The notes: generated by a model from the letters alone, not told the origin. DNA of 64,000 nt from Canna indica (GCA_034359265.1 CP136891.1:89514001-89578000), one strand, 5' to 3'; counted from the stretch's first letter, positions 43,193 through 57,139 are shown. A program made the numbers and translations.

Positions 43193-46100
43193 CTAGTTGT
43201 GAATCTTCCGCCGGTACACCAAAACCTGATAAACAAAATTATGTATTTTGGCGTTAACAAAAATCAGAAACTCATAATTTATATGCCCGTCAAGACATCT
43301 CACCAGCTCCCCTCTATCACTAGTGAAAGGTGCATAGAGTGTTGCAAGAGATTCTTGTCCGTCCAAAATCTGTAAGCCTATGGAAGCATCATTAGGTGTC
43401 GTATTAATTGGGCTGGATGACCTGACTGCCAAAGTTTCATTTTGAGGATTCCTTGCATATATTTCAACTTCTTCAGCTTCTACAGATATCTGAAGAGCAA
43501 TAAACTGCATGTGCACATTGAAGATACCAATTTAAGAGCAAAAATTTAGAAGAAAAAAATCCAAATTCAAACATTATGAATGTAACTCAAAGAATTTGAG
43601 TCTTTACCTGGCAAAGATTCTTTATGGGAAAGGTAGACGGACAACTAAGATATGGTTGTTCCAAATTTGGCATATTTTCATCTTCGAAAGGAACCAAGTT
43701 CACATGTACATCAAACTGAAAAGGCAGAAAGTACAAATCACTAAGTAGTGTTGACTGAAACGGTTCAGGTGTAAGTGTGTAGAATGCAAGGGTTACCCCC
43801 TTATTATTTACCTCATCATCAACTTCTTCTAGATTGCGTAGATAGTCAACCAATTTGGCCATCCGCCCACCTTTAACCAGCCTACCATTTGAACCGCTAG
43901 TATGTCTAGTTTGACTGCGTGTGCCATTCTTCCCCCATGCGAGCATCTCTTTACCTGCTCGCAAAGGTGATGTCCGAAGAGGATCTCTATTGACTTCAAA
44001 ATCTTCATTATCTTCAGAGCCCACATCAGCACTGACTGCTGTTCTAGCTGGGGAAGATCGTGGTACTCCCCATCTCTTACATCTCTTTGGCCTTCTTTCA
44101 GGAGAGGGCTCATCCGCAGATGAGGAATCTTTAGTTCCATCATTACCATTTGCTTCTTCATCTTCTTGATCAGAGCCTGCAACTGTATTGTCACCACCAA
44201 TACTTCTGCCTCTCCCTCGTAAATGATTCCGGTAACTTCCTTGTGGTTTTCTTCCAAATGCTGTAGTAGCTTTAGATGTGGACCTTCTCCTACCAAGAGC
44301 TTCAGATTGTCGTCGGAATGTTTCCGCTATGTATGCTTGTATCTAATTTGAATAGGAAATTTATGATACAGTGAGGTTAGTGGATAATAAAAATTGCCTG
44401 GATGCAATGTATGAAAATCTATATTAACTTATTCAGTGAGATGAAACTACCTTCTTATTCCTGGATTTCTCATCTTCATGGAAAGCCAATTCCTGCAGTC
44501 AATACAATGAAATCAAGAAATCACTTCACCATCTAAAATTGTAATAATGACTAGAAATTTACAGAAAATAATGAGTTGGCAAATCAACCAGAAATGACAG
44601 AGAGAAGAATGGAAAATTATAGATTAAAAGAATTGACAAATCCGTTTACCTCTGCCTCATACTTATCAATATCTGGATATAAAGCTGCTATAAGGGCATC
44701 ATAGTTGGGATCGTCCCTTAGAGAACGCCGACTTGCACAATGAGTGCGGCATGCTGGACACTCATTATTTCTGCAGGAAGGATGTAATTGTAACTACTTT
44801 GCTTGCCGGTATAAAGAAAGCTAGTTAAAAATGCATGATTTCCAACCACACTAATAAAAAGAGAGATGGAATTTGCATATGCAACATACCCAAGTCTCAT
44901 TGATTTGTCAATACATTCTCTACAAAAGCGATGCAAGCATTCCATTACCGTCCTTGTCTTTCGTATTATCCCTGGCACCAAAATCATCATAGAACTTTGA
45001 TTGAAAGTAATAATAGTATCATATGAGTAACTAAAGGATGTGAGATGTTAACAGACAAGAAAATTATAACTTCCTCGTTGCTACTTAACCTTAAATGGTA
45101 CTAGGAAATGGGTAATATTAAAATATACCATAAAGAGCCATTATTCTTCAAAAAATAAGGATCAAACTAGACACTAACTTGTGCACTAAGAGCCATTATT
45201 CTTTATATGGTAATCATGCTTGGTTTCTTCATGTCATATTAAGGCAGTTATTTGTATCAAATCAGTAAATTAGCAGTTAATATTCTTGTTAGGCTATCAG
45301 TAAGCCCTTCTTACATAATTGGAAAGCCTCTTAAGTAAATATTTCTTTTACTACAATCTTTTACAAGCAGGTTTCAGAGTGTATGAGATACACATCTGAA
45401 TGAAATAGCTACTTTATATCAAAAAATTGAGGTAAAAAGATATATATAATTTTTGTAAATGACAGCCAGAGGAGTAGCTAATCAGTAATAACACCATGTA
45501 CACACAAAGAAATGAGGAGGTGCAAGGGAGCATTCTCATGAAAAGGCAGTCTCATATGGAACTTCAGCAAAGTTCACTGTTTCACAAGGCATGAGATGAG
45601 ATCAGTTACACGGTTCATTATATAACAATCAAAAGAATCAACCATAATTTGAAACTCTGGAAAATAAATCTTTTGCGCCAATTTGGAACTATGACTAGCA
45701 CTGTTTCTTTACCTAGTAAATATTTGGTTCTCGATTGAAGAACAAACCATAGAGTAACAAGAGAATTGATTTTGCATTTTAACCCAAAAATGTATCTAGA
45801 TTTATTGTTGAACATATAAGACAAAGGAAAGTTTAGAGAAACAACCTATAACATAAGAGATTAAAGTTCAAGAAAGTTATCTCATACTGTATTTGTGCAA
45901 AAAATAAATGCAGGTACTTATTTTGTGAAAGTACACTGCAAAGGAAAGCTAGGAATACTTTCATATGCATGATGCATTTAGCATGCCTACACAGTTCAAA
46001 TGATTAGCATGCATATCAGACTACAGGTTCTAGATTAAGAAAGATTACATACCAATCAAATACAATATGCTATAACAGGGCACCATACATTTAGCAGCTA

Positions 46101-49100
46101 AAAGCCACTACGTTGATTGTAACCACCAGATGAAGCAGTGCTTTATCAAAATCCTAAGAATCAATACATTTCTAAATTGTTTCATGAAAAAGGCAAAAAG
46201 ACAATGATTTGTGTTTCATGGAAGTCTTCTATTTTTATTTTTATATCTGTGCCCCCTTTTTGGTGGGGCCAGCGACTGTACCTAAACAGATGGGGCATTG
46301 CACTTCTTTTCGGATATCTGCAAGTTTCACCACGATGAATCTGTGGAACAAGAGAAAAAAATCAGTTTTTATGCAGCTGATACAATTTAACCTCTGCAAC
46401 TGTGTGGAATTAAGTAATGAACCACCCTGCAATATATAAATTATTTATAGAACAAGGACCCTGCATAAACATCATTACAAAACCACAACAATGTAAGTAA
46501 AGAAAATTTTGACCTATGTACCAATATCCATATATCTTCAAGTTGACATTTTAGACCAAGCACAGACTATTTTCTATGCATCCATTAGATATGTGAGAAA
46601 GCAAGTAGAATAGCATATGGATAATGCATTAGATGGTTCTAGCAACAGCTTCTATCAATTGATAGAGGACAGAACAGTTACCCATCAAGTTGACCAAGAG
46701 CAAAGAACAAGACATGAATTTTCTAATCATGCCAAACAATAATTGCACAGAAGGCCAAGATGGTAATATACAATCAAGACAGGCTTCATTACACAGATTG
46801 TCAGGTAAATATACCTGGTTAAGGAAATTTTAAAAAAATAAAGCCCTGGACATGAAGGTGGTTTCTCTACTTCATTAATAGAAAGAAACGATGATTGATC
46901 TTAACCCCAACATCAAGCTTTGTTAACAGAAAATGACAGTATGGCATTGAATCATTCAAAAGCCAGTAGACCTATATCAATGTAAGGACTTTAATCAGCC
47001 AATTGTATTTTCTCCTTATATTCTATATCATCTTTAATATTAATTAATGTTACTTTATTAATATATTTATAGAGTTCTTATAGACATGTACATATGCTGC
47101 AATAGTTATATTGACTAATTAAAATTCGGGATCATTTTAGTACTTTAAGTTAATATATCAGGGTTCTGCAAGCTTTTGCATAATATAATAAGTTACCACA
47201 TAGGGACATCTTTCTTGTCTTTGCATCACCACATACCTAGATTATCCAAGAAGAGGAAAAGACAGCTACCTAAACAATAGAAGATAATTGGGAGATATGT
47301 GTTTTTTCCAAAACACAAAAATAAGAGGAAGTGTTATGCAAAGAAAGAAGGAGATCTGATTAGCATCAACAGAATTACATGCTTGGTTCATTAGCAAGAT
47401 TACTGGAGCAAAGAATTTTCCGAAATGGTAAACACAATGCTATGAACCAAAGTTGCTCTTACAATGAATTATTTTATCTGTTCTAGGTATTTGATCTTCA
47501 AATTCTAGTGCATGACTCAGATTCAGTTTACCCATGTGTGCTAACTACTCTAACTTACTCAAGACTTGTCCAACCCTGCAGCAAAATCCTATGTTCATGA
47601 TATTAACTAGTCCATGTCGCCTGCCATTCTGACCTATGTCCATGATATTTACCAGTATTAATATTTTAATATAGATTCTAAAATAATTAAAATGAACAAT
47701 CTATGGATATCTACAAGAATATTCATGAGATCCAAGCAAAAAATATATCAATTCTAGCATACTATTACCTTTTCTGGTGGTTTTTCAAGGTAGTGGAACT
47801 ATGTATAGTTACTTCAAACTTCATGGTATCTTTTTTTTTGCATTCTCTATGTTAAATTCACATTGTGCATAGTTAAGATACTTGGTATGAGTGCTAATAA
47901 TGATGAATTGCAGAAAAGTGGGCACATATGGGCTCCAGAAGTATATAAGAACATCTCGCCAAATTCACAAATAGGCAAGTGAGTAGCTTAGCTCGTTTTC
48001 ATAGAAGAGGAGACATATATTAGTAACTTCATCACAAGTCACAAGAAGCTTAAAGTGTTAGAATCAGGAATCATATTTGACAGCTAGATTACTTTATAGA
48101 AGCACTATTTGCTTTATGTTTTAACAAAAAATATTGGGCAACTAGAAATTTCAAGGGGTGAGTTAAGAGGTACACCAGAAAGTAGAAGAGGTAATAGAAC
48201 TTCATGGGTCATCTAACTATATGCTTCAAGTATAATCACCACCCTCTATGCCCATAAATATGTTTTAATGGTTGGAAAAATCATTAAATCATACAAAAGA
48301 CAACATACCCAGTAGAATACTACTAGTTTAGCGCCAATAAGGAAGTTACGAAAGTAAAACACTAGAGGATAATCTTGAGCAGCATCACACAGTTTATCAC
48401 AGAAGAAAACCATTTAGGATAAGACTGACAAGTCTAATTTCTTCTAAGATACAACACGGAGAGCCTAATAGATTTTAGAAAGTAGAAGCGTGAGCCAAAA
48501 CATATGACACGGGTGAAAAGAATGAATAAACAGAATCTAACGCAAAAAGAAAATGTTCTGACAAGTTATTTCGCCACAACATATCACAGTAAATGGTGTT
48601 GAAATGCTTGTGCCACGGGAAATAGAGCAAGATCTGGATTTGGAATAAAACATCATATTCAAATATCAAGGTGTGATCTTCGAGATAAGTTGTTGAACAC
48701 AACAGCTCAATGATGAAAGTTAGTAGTAGCCTCTTAAGAAAACCACATTTATATCCAGGAACTGACCAATGATTACAGATGACAGATTGGGAACAGGCTG
48801 CAGAAGACAGAAATGAATGTAGAGATAACCTCGAAAAGGCATATTGAAAGCAGAAGAACAAAGGATTGGGAACCATGCCGACAGAGAAGCGGCATACAAA
48901 TACTATTCATCAAGTCACTCGTAACATATATACCAACTGTTTGAAGGTTCCCACCAATGGTTCGCCTTCAATTGCCTCAAACTTATGTAACCTTCCTTCT
49001 GCCCCCACTTTCACCCGACCAGGAACGTACTTAATCAGCAGGCACAAAGAAGGGCAGAGCGGAAGCCCATAAAATTCGCCATCGAGCAAACCCATCCGCG

Positions 49101-49714
49101 GGAAAGAAGGACATCTACTGAACACGCACACCGCCGCATGCATGACGCACAACAGGAGATTCCCTACGTTCTACATGGCTAATGCCACTTCCTAGCGTAA
49201 CAAACAAACAATCCCACGCCGCCCTCTTAGCCGTTCGAGCCGGGCAACAACAGCGCGCAAATCCAAACAACAAAAGAGGCAAAGAATGTATCTTTAAAGA
49301 CGAAGGAGAATGAAGGGGGGCGATACGGGTGACGTACTCAGGCTTCTCGGCCTCTTCGTCGTCCTCGTCGTCCGAAGATCGGCTGCCAGCAGTCCGGCTA
49401 TCATAATCTGCAGGCAACAAGGAGAGCAAACGCCGCAAGCAGCAAACATACGGTGAGATCGGGAACCGGGAGGAACAACGACAGGGAGATAATACGTCCA
49501 TACCGTCCCGCTCTTGGGAGGCCTCGGCCGGCTCCTTCTCCTCGCCCTCTTGGCCGTCGCCGCCGCCGCCATCCTCGAGGCCCGGCTCCTGATTCTGCGT
49601 CGGCGGCTCGGATGCGGTTGGCGGTGAAGACGGAGGCGCGGGGTCATCGGGGGCGGGGAGCGGGTGGTCAGAAGGCGGCGAGGGAGGGGGAAGCGGGCGC
49701 TTTTGGGCGGGCAT
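43193..49714 (-). CDS. RING1: RING1-type E3 ubiquitin ligase of Polycomb repressive complex 1 (485 aa)
   Basis: Ten exons on the minus strand: 49,714-49,504, 49,407-49,338, 46,340-46,282, 44,971-44,890, 44,770-44,650, 44,492-44,451, 44,342-43,812, 43,715-43,608, 43,504-43,304 and 43,225-43,193. The phases join exactly. The N-terminus is Pro-rich then acidic. A C3HC4 RING follows at about residues 107-148 ([19 protein letters not shown]) with the family motif [18 protein letters not shown] basic Ser-rich linker then leads to a C-terminal RAWUL ubiquitin-like domain ([35 protein letters not shown]). Plant RING1A/B proteins monoubiquitinate histone H2A in the nucleus, with BMI1 partners, to keep developmental genes silent. 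The RING is split over three exons with introns of 3.0 and 1.3 kb on either side of exon 3. Confidence 0.95.
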
Positions 49715-51660
49715 TTGGTCCTCCTCTTTCTCTTTGACTTCCTATTCCTCTGGAGGAAGGAGAGAGGGTTGAGGGGGGCAAGAGAGAGACAGAGTAGAAG
49801 AAGGGAGGAGCTACAGCTGCTGCGTCTTCTCTGTCTTGGGAGGAGAAAGCGAGAACAAGGGAAGAGGAAGAGAGAAGAGGCAGCAGCGCGTTGGCTTGGG
49901 TCTGCTCGCGGTCTGACCGCCCGAACTTATCGATCCCCTTCTTTCTCTTCCGTGCATGGTTTTCTTTATTACTGGACTTCTATTCCTTTTTCTATATTTT
50001 CACCACCCAATCCTACCTCAACAACCCACTCACTTGCCGTTTGACCTGTCCCAAGCGGGGTTGCAATTATCCAATGGAAGCCAGGTGTATCGCCGGGTAA
50101 GAGACTATTGGTCGATGATGATTTTAGCCTACCAAATGGTTGTGGTAATTTTATTTGATTTATTAATTAACTTTGTTGAAAATAATAATAATACACAGAG
50201 ACTTTCAAATAAGATCGATTGAATAACTATCGATATATTTACTTAGTATCGATAGAATAATAAATAAATTAATATTTATTATTTATTTAATGTATGAATT
50301 AAAAGAAAAAATAATATAATAATATAAAATTAATATTATATTTAATATACATCGAATTTAAAAAATTCATATCTAATCCTCTCTCGTTTATTATCTAACA
50401 GTAGGTATTGTGCATCCATGTATAAAAGTCAAACCTTCTCCGTTTAGAATGTAGCGATTCCGTTCACCGTTACATTTCTTTGTTGTTAGACATCCGCGTA
50501 TACTCTCATTGGATTTTGAATTTGATATCTAATCATAGCGGTTTGTGTATTTAATTTTGCATCTATGCACAATTGTAAATATTATTTTCAATAGGTCTTG
50601 AGTTTGATATTTAATCTCAATGCTTTATGCGTTTAATTATGCATATACGCGTACATCTACGTATAGAGTCAAAACTTCTCCATATAGAATGGGATGATTC
50701 TCCCTCCCAAATCATTTTCTCCATTATAATCATTTTCTTTTGTGATATTTGCCTCCTTCGTCGTCGAAATAAGAGAGGGAGTTCGAGTTAGATAAGAAGG
50801 GAGAGAGGAGAAGAAATATAGGGTTAACTGGATGGAGATTTGAATAGTTTGTAATCAATAATTGTGTTTTTTATATTTTTAAAAATTAATAATTAGTTAG
50901 TCACGATTAAGTCAACATTTTTTTTGTTTGGTTAAGTCAACCATGTTTATTGCTAACATCAAGACAAAAGGAGAATATTATATTCAACATATAATTAATG
51001 GGGTGCCACGTGGAAATATAGCATGTATATTTGAGATTAAGGAGATAGAACACACTTCATGATTGAAGTAAACTATATAGGGCATTTTATTAAATATCCC
51101 TATATTAAACATGAGTATTCCAGGGGTCGAAAATGTTTCCGTTCTAAATGCAAGCCCCAATACCTAAAAGCATATGTGCGTATAGAATGTTTATTAGCTC
51201 ATAGAGCAACGATTTATTATTATTATAAATTTGATTGTATTATATATAAGTTTGAAAAAATATTTAAAAAATAATAATAATTGGAGTCGGAAATATGTCT
51301 ATTTTATTTATTATGAAATTGTTACTTGTATGGTCAATTGTCGGTGTGCTTCCTCCTTGCACCCGAATTGGCTCATTGCTACTCTCGACATATTTCTCAC
51401 AAGCTCGTTCTCGTCATGTTTGGCGGTTGCGTTGTAGCTTCATCCTTGGTGGAGAGTCTTCTTGTTGTGTGTTGAGCATCTTGACATTTATGATCATACG
51501 AGTAATTTTTTTTTGATGTTTTGGACCAATGAGTGAATTTTTTTGGAATAAAAAAAAAATTGAATCACTTGGTGTTGTGAAAAATTGATCAATTAATTTA
51601 AAAAATCAATATGGCGTATGCTATATAGATAAAAGTAGTTGTAGATTGCATCAAAACATT
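49715..51660. other. RING1 upstream region and intergenic DNA
   Basis: 49,715-49,910 is purine-rich on the plus strand (GAGAG, GGAGGA), which fits a pyrimidine-rich RING1 5' UTR on the minus strand. 50,100-51,660 is AT-rich with phrases such as ATATTTAATATACATCGAAT that recur near 55,090. No gene seen. Confidence 0.5.
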
Positions 51661-51662
51661 TA

Positions 51663-53013
51663 GGGACGTTTGGTTGCTCGCAAGTACAAATGCTGTAACT
51701 CTAGTTGCAGCATTTAGATAACAAATTTATTTGGTTGGTTGCAAAATCATTTTGCAGCATCTACTAGTTGCAACTTGTATTTCAAATATCATTTGCGGGC
51801 CGCAAGTGGAATTGCAGCCCAAAAAGCCCGCAATACAAGATTGCGGGCTGCAAATGCAATAATTTAATTATTAAAAAATAATTAATTTTGGCGACGTAGA
51901 GTCGTCGGATGAAGACGAGATAAATATCAAAGTTGTAGGTTTTTGCGTGCTGAACCTGATGGTAGTGTCAGATTTTACATCTGATGTCATTTGATAATTT
52001 TTTAAATATATTTTCAGCATTATACAAAAATTAAAAATTATTAATTTGTCAGACAAATCGTGTCGGGCCTAAGTTTTTAGCCTGGCCCGAAAAAATTTAT
52101 CCCTGGCTCAACCCAAAAAATTTATGCCCGACCCGGCCCAAAAAAGTTCCTGTCCAGCTTGGCCCGAAAAATTTTGTGCTCGACCCGGCCCGAAAAAATT
52201 TGTGTCCGTCCTGCCCCGAAAAAATTTGTGTCTGACCCGACCCAAAAAATTCATACACTGCACGGCCCGTCCCAGCCCGGCTCGGTCCGAAAAAATTCGT
52301 GCCAAACTCGGCCTGAAAAATTTCGTGCCTAGCCCGACTCAAAAATTTCGTGCCTGGCCTAGCCCGAAAAAATTTGTGCTCGGCCAGGCCCGAAAAAATT
52401 TGTGCTCAGCCTGGCTCGAAAAAATTCACTGTCGGCCCGGCCCTGCCCAAAAAAAATTCGTACCCCGGCCCGGCCCAAAAAAATTCATGCCCGACCCAAA
52501 ATATTCGTTTCCCGGCCCGGCCTGACCAGAAAAAAAATTCGTGCCCAACCCGAAAAAAAAATTGTGTTCGGCCCAGCCTTGCCCGAAAAAAATCATGCAC
52601 TGCCCAACCTGTCCCGGTCCGGCTCGGGCCGACTCGAAAAAATTCGTGTCCGGCCCGGCCCAAAAAGATTTGTGCACGACCCGACCCGAAAAGTTCGTAC
52701 CCGGCCCTGCCCGAAAAAGTTTGTACCCGGCCCGAATAAATTCGTGCATGCTCGGCCCGTCCCGGCTCAGCCCGACTTGAGAAAATTTGTGCCCGACCCG
52801 ACCCGAAAAATTTCGTAAGATGCAAGTTGCACGTTGCAAGTTGCAAGTGTAATTACAACTTCCATTTGCGGCCAACCAAACGCTTGCAAATAGAAGTTGC
52901 AACTCTACTTGCGGGCAACCAAACGGTAGGCTGCAAAATCTATTTGCGAGCATTTACTTTTGCATGCAAATAGATTTTGCAGCATTTACACTTGCGGATA
53001 ACCAAACGCCCCC
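51663..53013. mobile_element. PIF/Harbinger-like non-autonomous element (1,351 bp)
   Basis: Terminal inverted repeats: left GGGACGTTTGGTTGCTCGCA, right end in reverse GGGGGCGTTTGGTTATCCGC, followed on both sides by AAGT and AAATGCTG. TTA flanks both ends (51,660-51,662 and 53,014-53,016), the target duplication expected for the PIF/Harbinger superfamily. Subterminal AACTAGTTGCAACTTG-like and AGTTGCAACT words extend the symmetry. No transposase is encoded. The middle is a GCCCGG-rich minisatellite. Confidence 0.75.
52060..52815. repeat. GCCCGG-AAAAAA minisatellite inside the element
   Basis: More than twenty irregular units of the type CGGCCCGAAAAAATTCGTG, with lengths varying by inserted GGCCCGGCCC words. 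All six frames stay open over long stretches, which makes false ORFs rich in Lys, Pro, Arg and Phe. Confidence 0.85.
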
Positions 53014-53019
53014 TTAGTA

Positions 53020-55780
53020 ATAATCTAACTTCTACTTTTATTTTCAAAACATCGAAATCAAATTACTTATTGAACAACAAATGAAGCTAGTGCACATTCG
53101 GAGTTCTTTGTTTGGGCTTTTGATATGTCTGCCAGACCTTCATCAGTTACTTTTAGTGTCCCGGCAAATTAATAAAATTAATTGCTATTTTTATTTTTAA
53201 TTAATATTTTTAAAAGAAAATATAGTAGGACAACTGTAGAATATTTTGCAGCGAAGACCTACCAAATTTTAGTTTTTACAAAACACGCATGGAATTAAGT
53301 AAAAGGAACCGCAAATGAACACTTTCCTCAATCGTCATGCTCGCTGTCATCCATCCAATTAAGCAGATGATCGATGTAATAAGAAAAGTCCATTAAATGC
53401 ATCATTTCTTTTCCCTTCTAATTGTTGAAAATGTGCATTAATTTTGTCTCCACAACCTCAAATGAGCTGTGGCTCACTCAAAAAGTCAAAATCAATATTA
53501 TTATTTTTTCTAAAAATTAGCTTTATAATATTATTATTATTATAATATATACATAAATACAAAATTTATATACACAGGACGCATTTACAAACCTACGTAG
53601 ATATAAAATTAAACGTACAAAGTCCTTTAATTTAGGAGCAAATCTAAGACCTATTGAAAGTATACTCGGACTAGTGGGCTGACAAATAAAAACTAAAGTC
53701 ATTTCAACAAGTATAATTAAAAAACAAAAGGAACAGAGAGGTTATTAGAATATTAATTTCCTTACATGCTCAAGTAAGCCATCTTTTTTTATGCTTAAAT
53801 AAATATATATAGAAGGGAAAAAACAAATAAATATTCTCAATTTTCCTATATATATAACAAACAATGGACGATGGTTAATCACGCCACATTTAGTATATAT
53901 AAAACGAATTATAATCATCTTTTCATAGTGTAATTGAATTGTTGCATAATATATGGAAATTTTTTCAATTAAGTTTTTTTTTTAAAAAATAACATTATAA
54001 TATTATAAACCATTTCAGCAAGGATTTTCAATAAGTTTTTTTTAAAAAAAAATCAACATTTAAAATGTATATTAATTATTTGTAGGCAAATTTTCAATTG
54101 TTTTTTCAAATAATATTCTAATATATATTAATATTAAAACACGAAATATATTGTACAATTCGCACAACTTTTTAAAATATTAAATGTACTAAGGATATTA
54201 TGGTAATTATGTTGAAGCTTTTTTTTTTGCATCTTTCTATTGGACGGTGATATTAAAACTATCATTGAATAATTATCCTAGGATATTTTATCATTGGATA
54301 AATTGTTGAAAAAGCACTTCAAAGACACAAATAATGAAATGAATAATTCCATGTTTGATTTAACGAAATTTAAGAAATATTCGTAAAATAGTCGCCAGTT
54401 AAATATTATAGCTATTAATATAAGTCATCAAAATTAATTATTCTCGACCTTAAAATTATAAAAATAACAATTTAAAAAAGTAAATTAAATATTAAATATA
54501 TTTTATCTTCTTGCCACAACGACGCAAAGAGACACATTGCGTATTGATAATATAGAGGAACATAAATTTTTCATAATTTTTTTGAAAAATAAGAATGTTT
54601 TTTTAAAAGGTAAAGTGAAATGATTTTATTATTTTTAAATATATTTAGGGATATTAGATAGACTTTTGATCCATATTGACAGCGTTATTCAATAATTTAA
54701 TGGTAAAATTGATAACAGTTTGATAGTGAGATATAATTGAAAGAAATTAAAAGAATGAGATCTCATTTGGTTGAAAATAAAAAAGTTGAGATAAATTTGA
54801 AAAACTCTCAAAAGTCGAAATATATCAGATATAATTGTTTAGACTCTATTAAAATATCATATGACGTTGTATTTTTTAAATTTTTATTCATTTAGAGACG
54901 TTGACGTGACAATATTGATCCACGTCAGGCGTCAGCAACATCACGTCAAAGATCGATCGAATCACTAGCTAGGGACATATTTGTTTTAGGATAATTAGAG
55001 ATCATAGATAAAAGATAGATTAATATCTATTATTTATTTAGTGCATGAATTAAATAAAAATATGAATATAATAATATAAAATTAATATTGTATATGATGT
55101 ATATCGAATTTAAATAATTCATATATAAATTTTTATTATTTATTATCTAATTCAATCTTATTCTATCTAATGAAGCAAACTTACCGATATAGTAGTTATG
55201 TGGTCAGACATTCGCGTATACTTCATTAGATAATAAAAGTAATATCAAAAATATCAAAAATTATTTAGAAAATAACTTTTTATAAACATGGGATTAAAAA
55301 TATTTTTCATTCAATTTATGTTTTCATTTAATTTTTAAATCTGATAATAACGCTTGAAAACTAGTGCCTATACAGGCGGCTGGCCCTATCATGAGCCGAC
55401 TTTAAACCGGCAGCACCTGACACAGGCGCCGGTAATTATATGACTGTTATTTAATATATATATATTTTGTGTTGCCGACTTACCGTAAATAACCACACTT
55501 AACGATAGGGGAATGGGACAACGCGTTGTATGGCATCAGAGTTGCTTCTCCTCCAATGGGAGAGCAAAAGACCAGAAAAAATGATGAAGTCAGTCCTATA
55601 TATCAAATTTAAATAATACCGTAATATTGCTTCTTTGTCTTCACACAACCATTCATCCGTTAATTGCATCATCATGCAATTAATGTATACTTTGTGCGCA
55701 TGAGGAACAGCTTATGATCAAAACATAATTAAGGCAAGTTATTATCAACCTTCTCAATATATATACATATGCCATCGTCT
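53020..55780. other. AT-rich intergenic sequence
   Basis: No gene recognised. A short GC-richer patch at 55,375-55,435 (CCGGCAGCACC, GGCGCCGGT) stands out but has no identifiable function. Confidence 0.5.
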
Positions 55781-55795
55781 AATTCCTTCCATATC

Positions 55796-55805
55796 TATAT
55801 ATAAG
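55796..55805 (+). promoter_or_regulatory. TATA box of the ubiquitin-like gene
   Basis: CTATATATAAGC lies about 75 bases before the start codon at 55,881, a normal distance for a short plant 5' UTR. Confidence 0.6.
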
Positions 55806-55880
55806 CAATTAGCGAATTGAACACCATAACCGAGTGCTAGGTTTACAAAGCACAGCACGAGACCTAGAGATCGATCGAGG

Positions 55881-56177
55881 ATGAAGCTGGGAATAGAGAT
55901 TCTGACAGGCAGATTCTTCTACATAGAGATAGGCGACGAAGCGACAGTGGAGAGTCTGAAGAAAGAGATAGCGAGGAAGGAGGAGGAGGAGGTGGAGGAG
56001 AGCCGGCTGCTGCTCATGCACAGCAGTGGGCGTTTGCTCAAGGATGACAACACGGCCCTCGCAAAGTATGGCTGCCGCGATGGATCCATCCTCTACCTCT
56101 TCTTTTGTCCCCCGGGGGCCTCTCCATGGCCGAACCTGTTCGAAGATCGCATGGCCTTGCACGTCAAAGAAGGCTAA
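55881..56177 (+). CDS. Ubiquitin-like domain protein (98 aa), single exon
   Basis: Residues 1-76 form one ubiquitin-like domain: MKLGIEILTGRFFYIEIGDE, then TVESLKKEIARKEEEEVEES in the helix and LLMHSSGRLLKDDNTALAKY with DGSILYLFF for the last strands. The ubiquitin pattern (a strand with T/TG-x-x-F, TV-x-x-LK-x-x-I, L-x-x-G-x-L-x-DD) is clear. There is no C-terminal Gly-Gly, so it cannot be conjugated; instead a short tail PPGASPWPNLFEDRMALHV follows. Plants have several such small UBL proteins of unknown role. It has its own TATA box and no introns. A Glu-rich run (KEEEEVEE) replaces the Lys-rich region of ubiquitin. Confidence 0.8.
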   Translation: MKLGIEILTGRFFYIEIGDEATVESLKKEIARKEEEEVEESRLLLMHSSGRLLKDDNTALAKYGCRDGSILYLFFCPPGASPWPNLFEDRMALHVKEG

Positions 56178-57120
56178 TTAAGGAAATGAGATTTGTCATC
56201 CTTTCTTCTCTGATCCCTTTCTATAAATATTTCTCATCAATTAGTTTTTCTTTTTCTTTTTTAAATTCAAATATAAGGAAATGGAATCCATATATAATGT
56301 CTACTTTTTTCTCTCTCTCTCTCTCTCTTTTTTTTTTACTGTTGTGAACAGATCCAATTAGTCTTTGCGAAAAGCAATGCTTAATTATTCTGTTGCCATT
56401 TAATTAAGGGTTAGAGTTAATTTTAAGATGTTATCTCTTTTGACCCTCTTGAGGGTGAAGTTAGCCCCCTTTTATAATTATAATGCGTTGATTTTAAGAG
56501 ATCATGGTTTGGCATAGCGGTGAAATTATTTATTTGTGATCCTAAAGTCATGTGTTTGAACCACGCAATGAACCATATTAGTATTTTTGGGCCCGGCCGA
56601 ATTAGGCCCGGAAACATCGATCACACTTATGAATTAGACTCGAGTTAGGTCGGACAACTAGGTCCGACCCGATCATACAAAGACATTCACGTCCTCATTA
56701 ATTGCAAGAGATTTATCATTATGAGTCTGACATCTTCAATATAAATGTATTATTTCCTATTAATTAATTTTTTTATGTAATTTAAAATGTTAATTAATAA
56801 AAATTATAAAATAACTTTTGAAGGTACAATTTTTAGATTTGTCACTTTAATTATTCAATTTTACTTTTATTAGTAATTAATTGTTTTATTTATAATATTA
56901 GTTGTTATTTATTTAAAATATAAACAAGTTGTTCTAAATATTTAATTAAACAAATTGGATCAAATAAAATTCATACTATACATGTTTTTTTTAAAAAAAA
57001 ATAGTACAATAATTAAGCATTATACTAATTAATATGTATATATGTTAATAATTAATTGTTTTCAAATTTTATTTCTAAAAAATATGGATAATATAAATGT
57101 ATTATTTCCTATTACTTAAA
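56178..57120. other. Intergenic, possible SINE
   Basis: At 56,509-56,567 TTGGCATAGCGGT and GTGTTTGAACCACG lie at the spacing of tRNA-type A and B boxes, followed by CCCGGCCGAATTAGGCCCGG. The remainder is AT-rich with a CT run (56,309-56,327). Confidence 0.4.
56509..56640 (+). mobile_element. Possible SINE (tRNA-like Pol III promoter)
   Basis: Box A-like TGGCATAGCGG and box B-like TGTTTGAACC about 45 bases apart. No poly(A)/poly(T) tail or target duplication could be fixed, so this is tentative. Confidence 0.35.
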
Positions 57121-57139
57121 ATATGTGTCTTTGATAATT

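Noticed and set aside
49115..49647. Minus-strand ORF extensions and other-frame Arg-rich ORFs near RING1 exon 1
   Set aside because: Exon 1 and 2 splice cleanly into the RING frame; the extensions are intron and shadow frames of GC-rich exon DNA.
52097..52953. Overlapping ORFs of 130-175 aa on both strands
   Set aside because: Produced by the GCCCGG minisatellite; open in several frames at once with low-complexity products.
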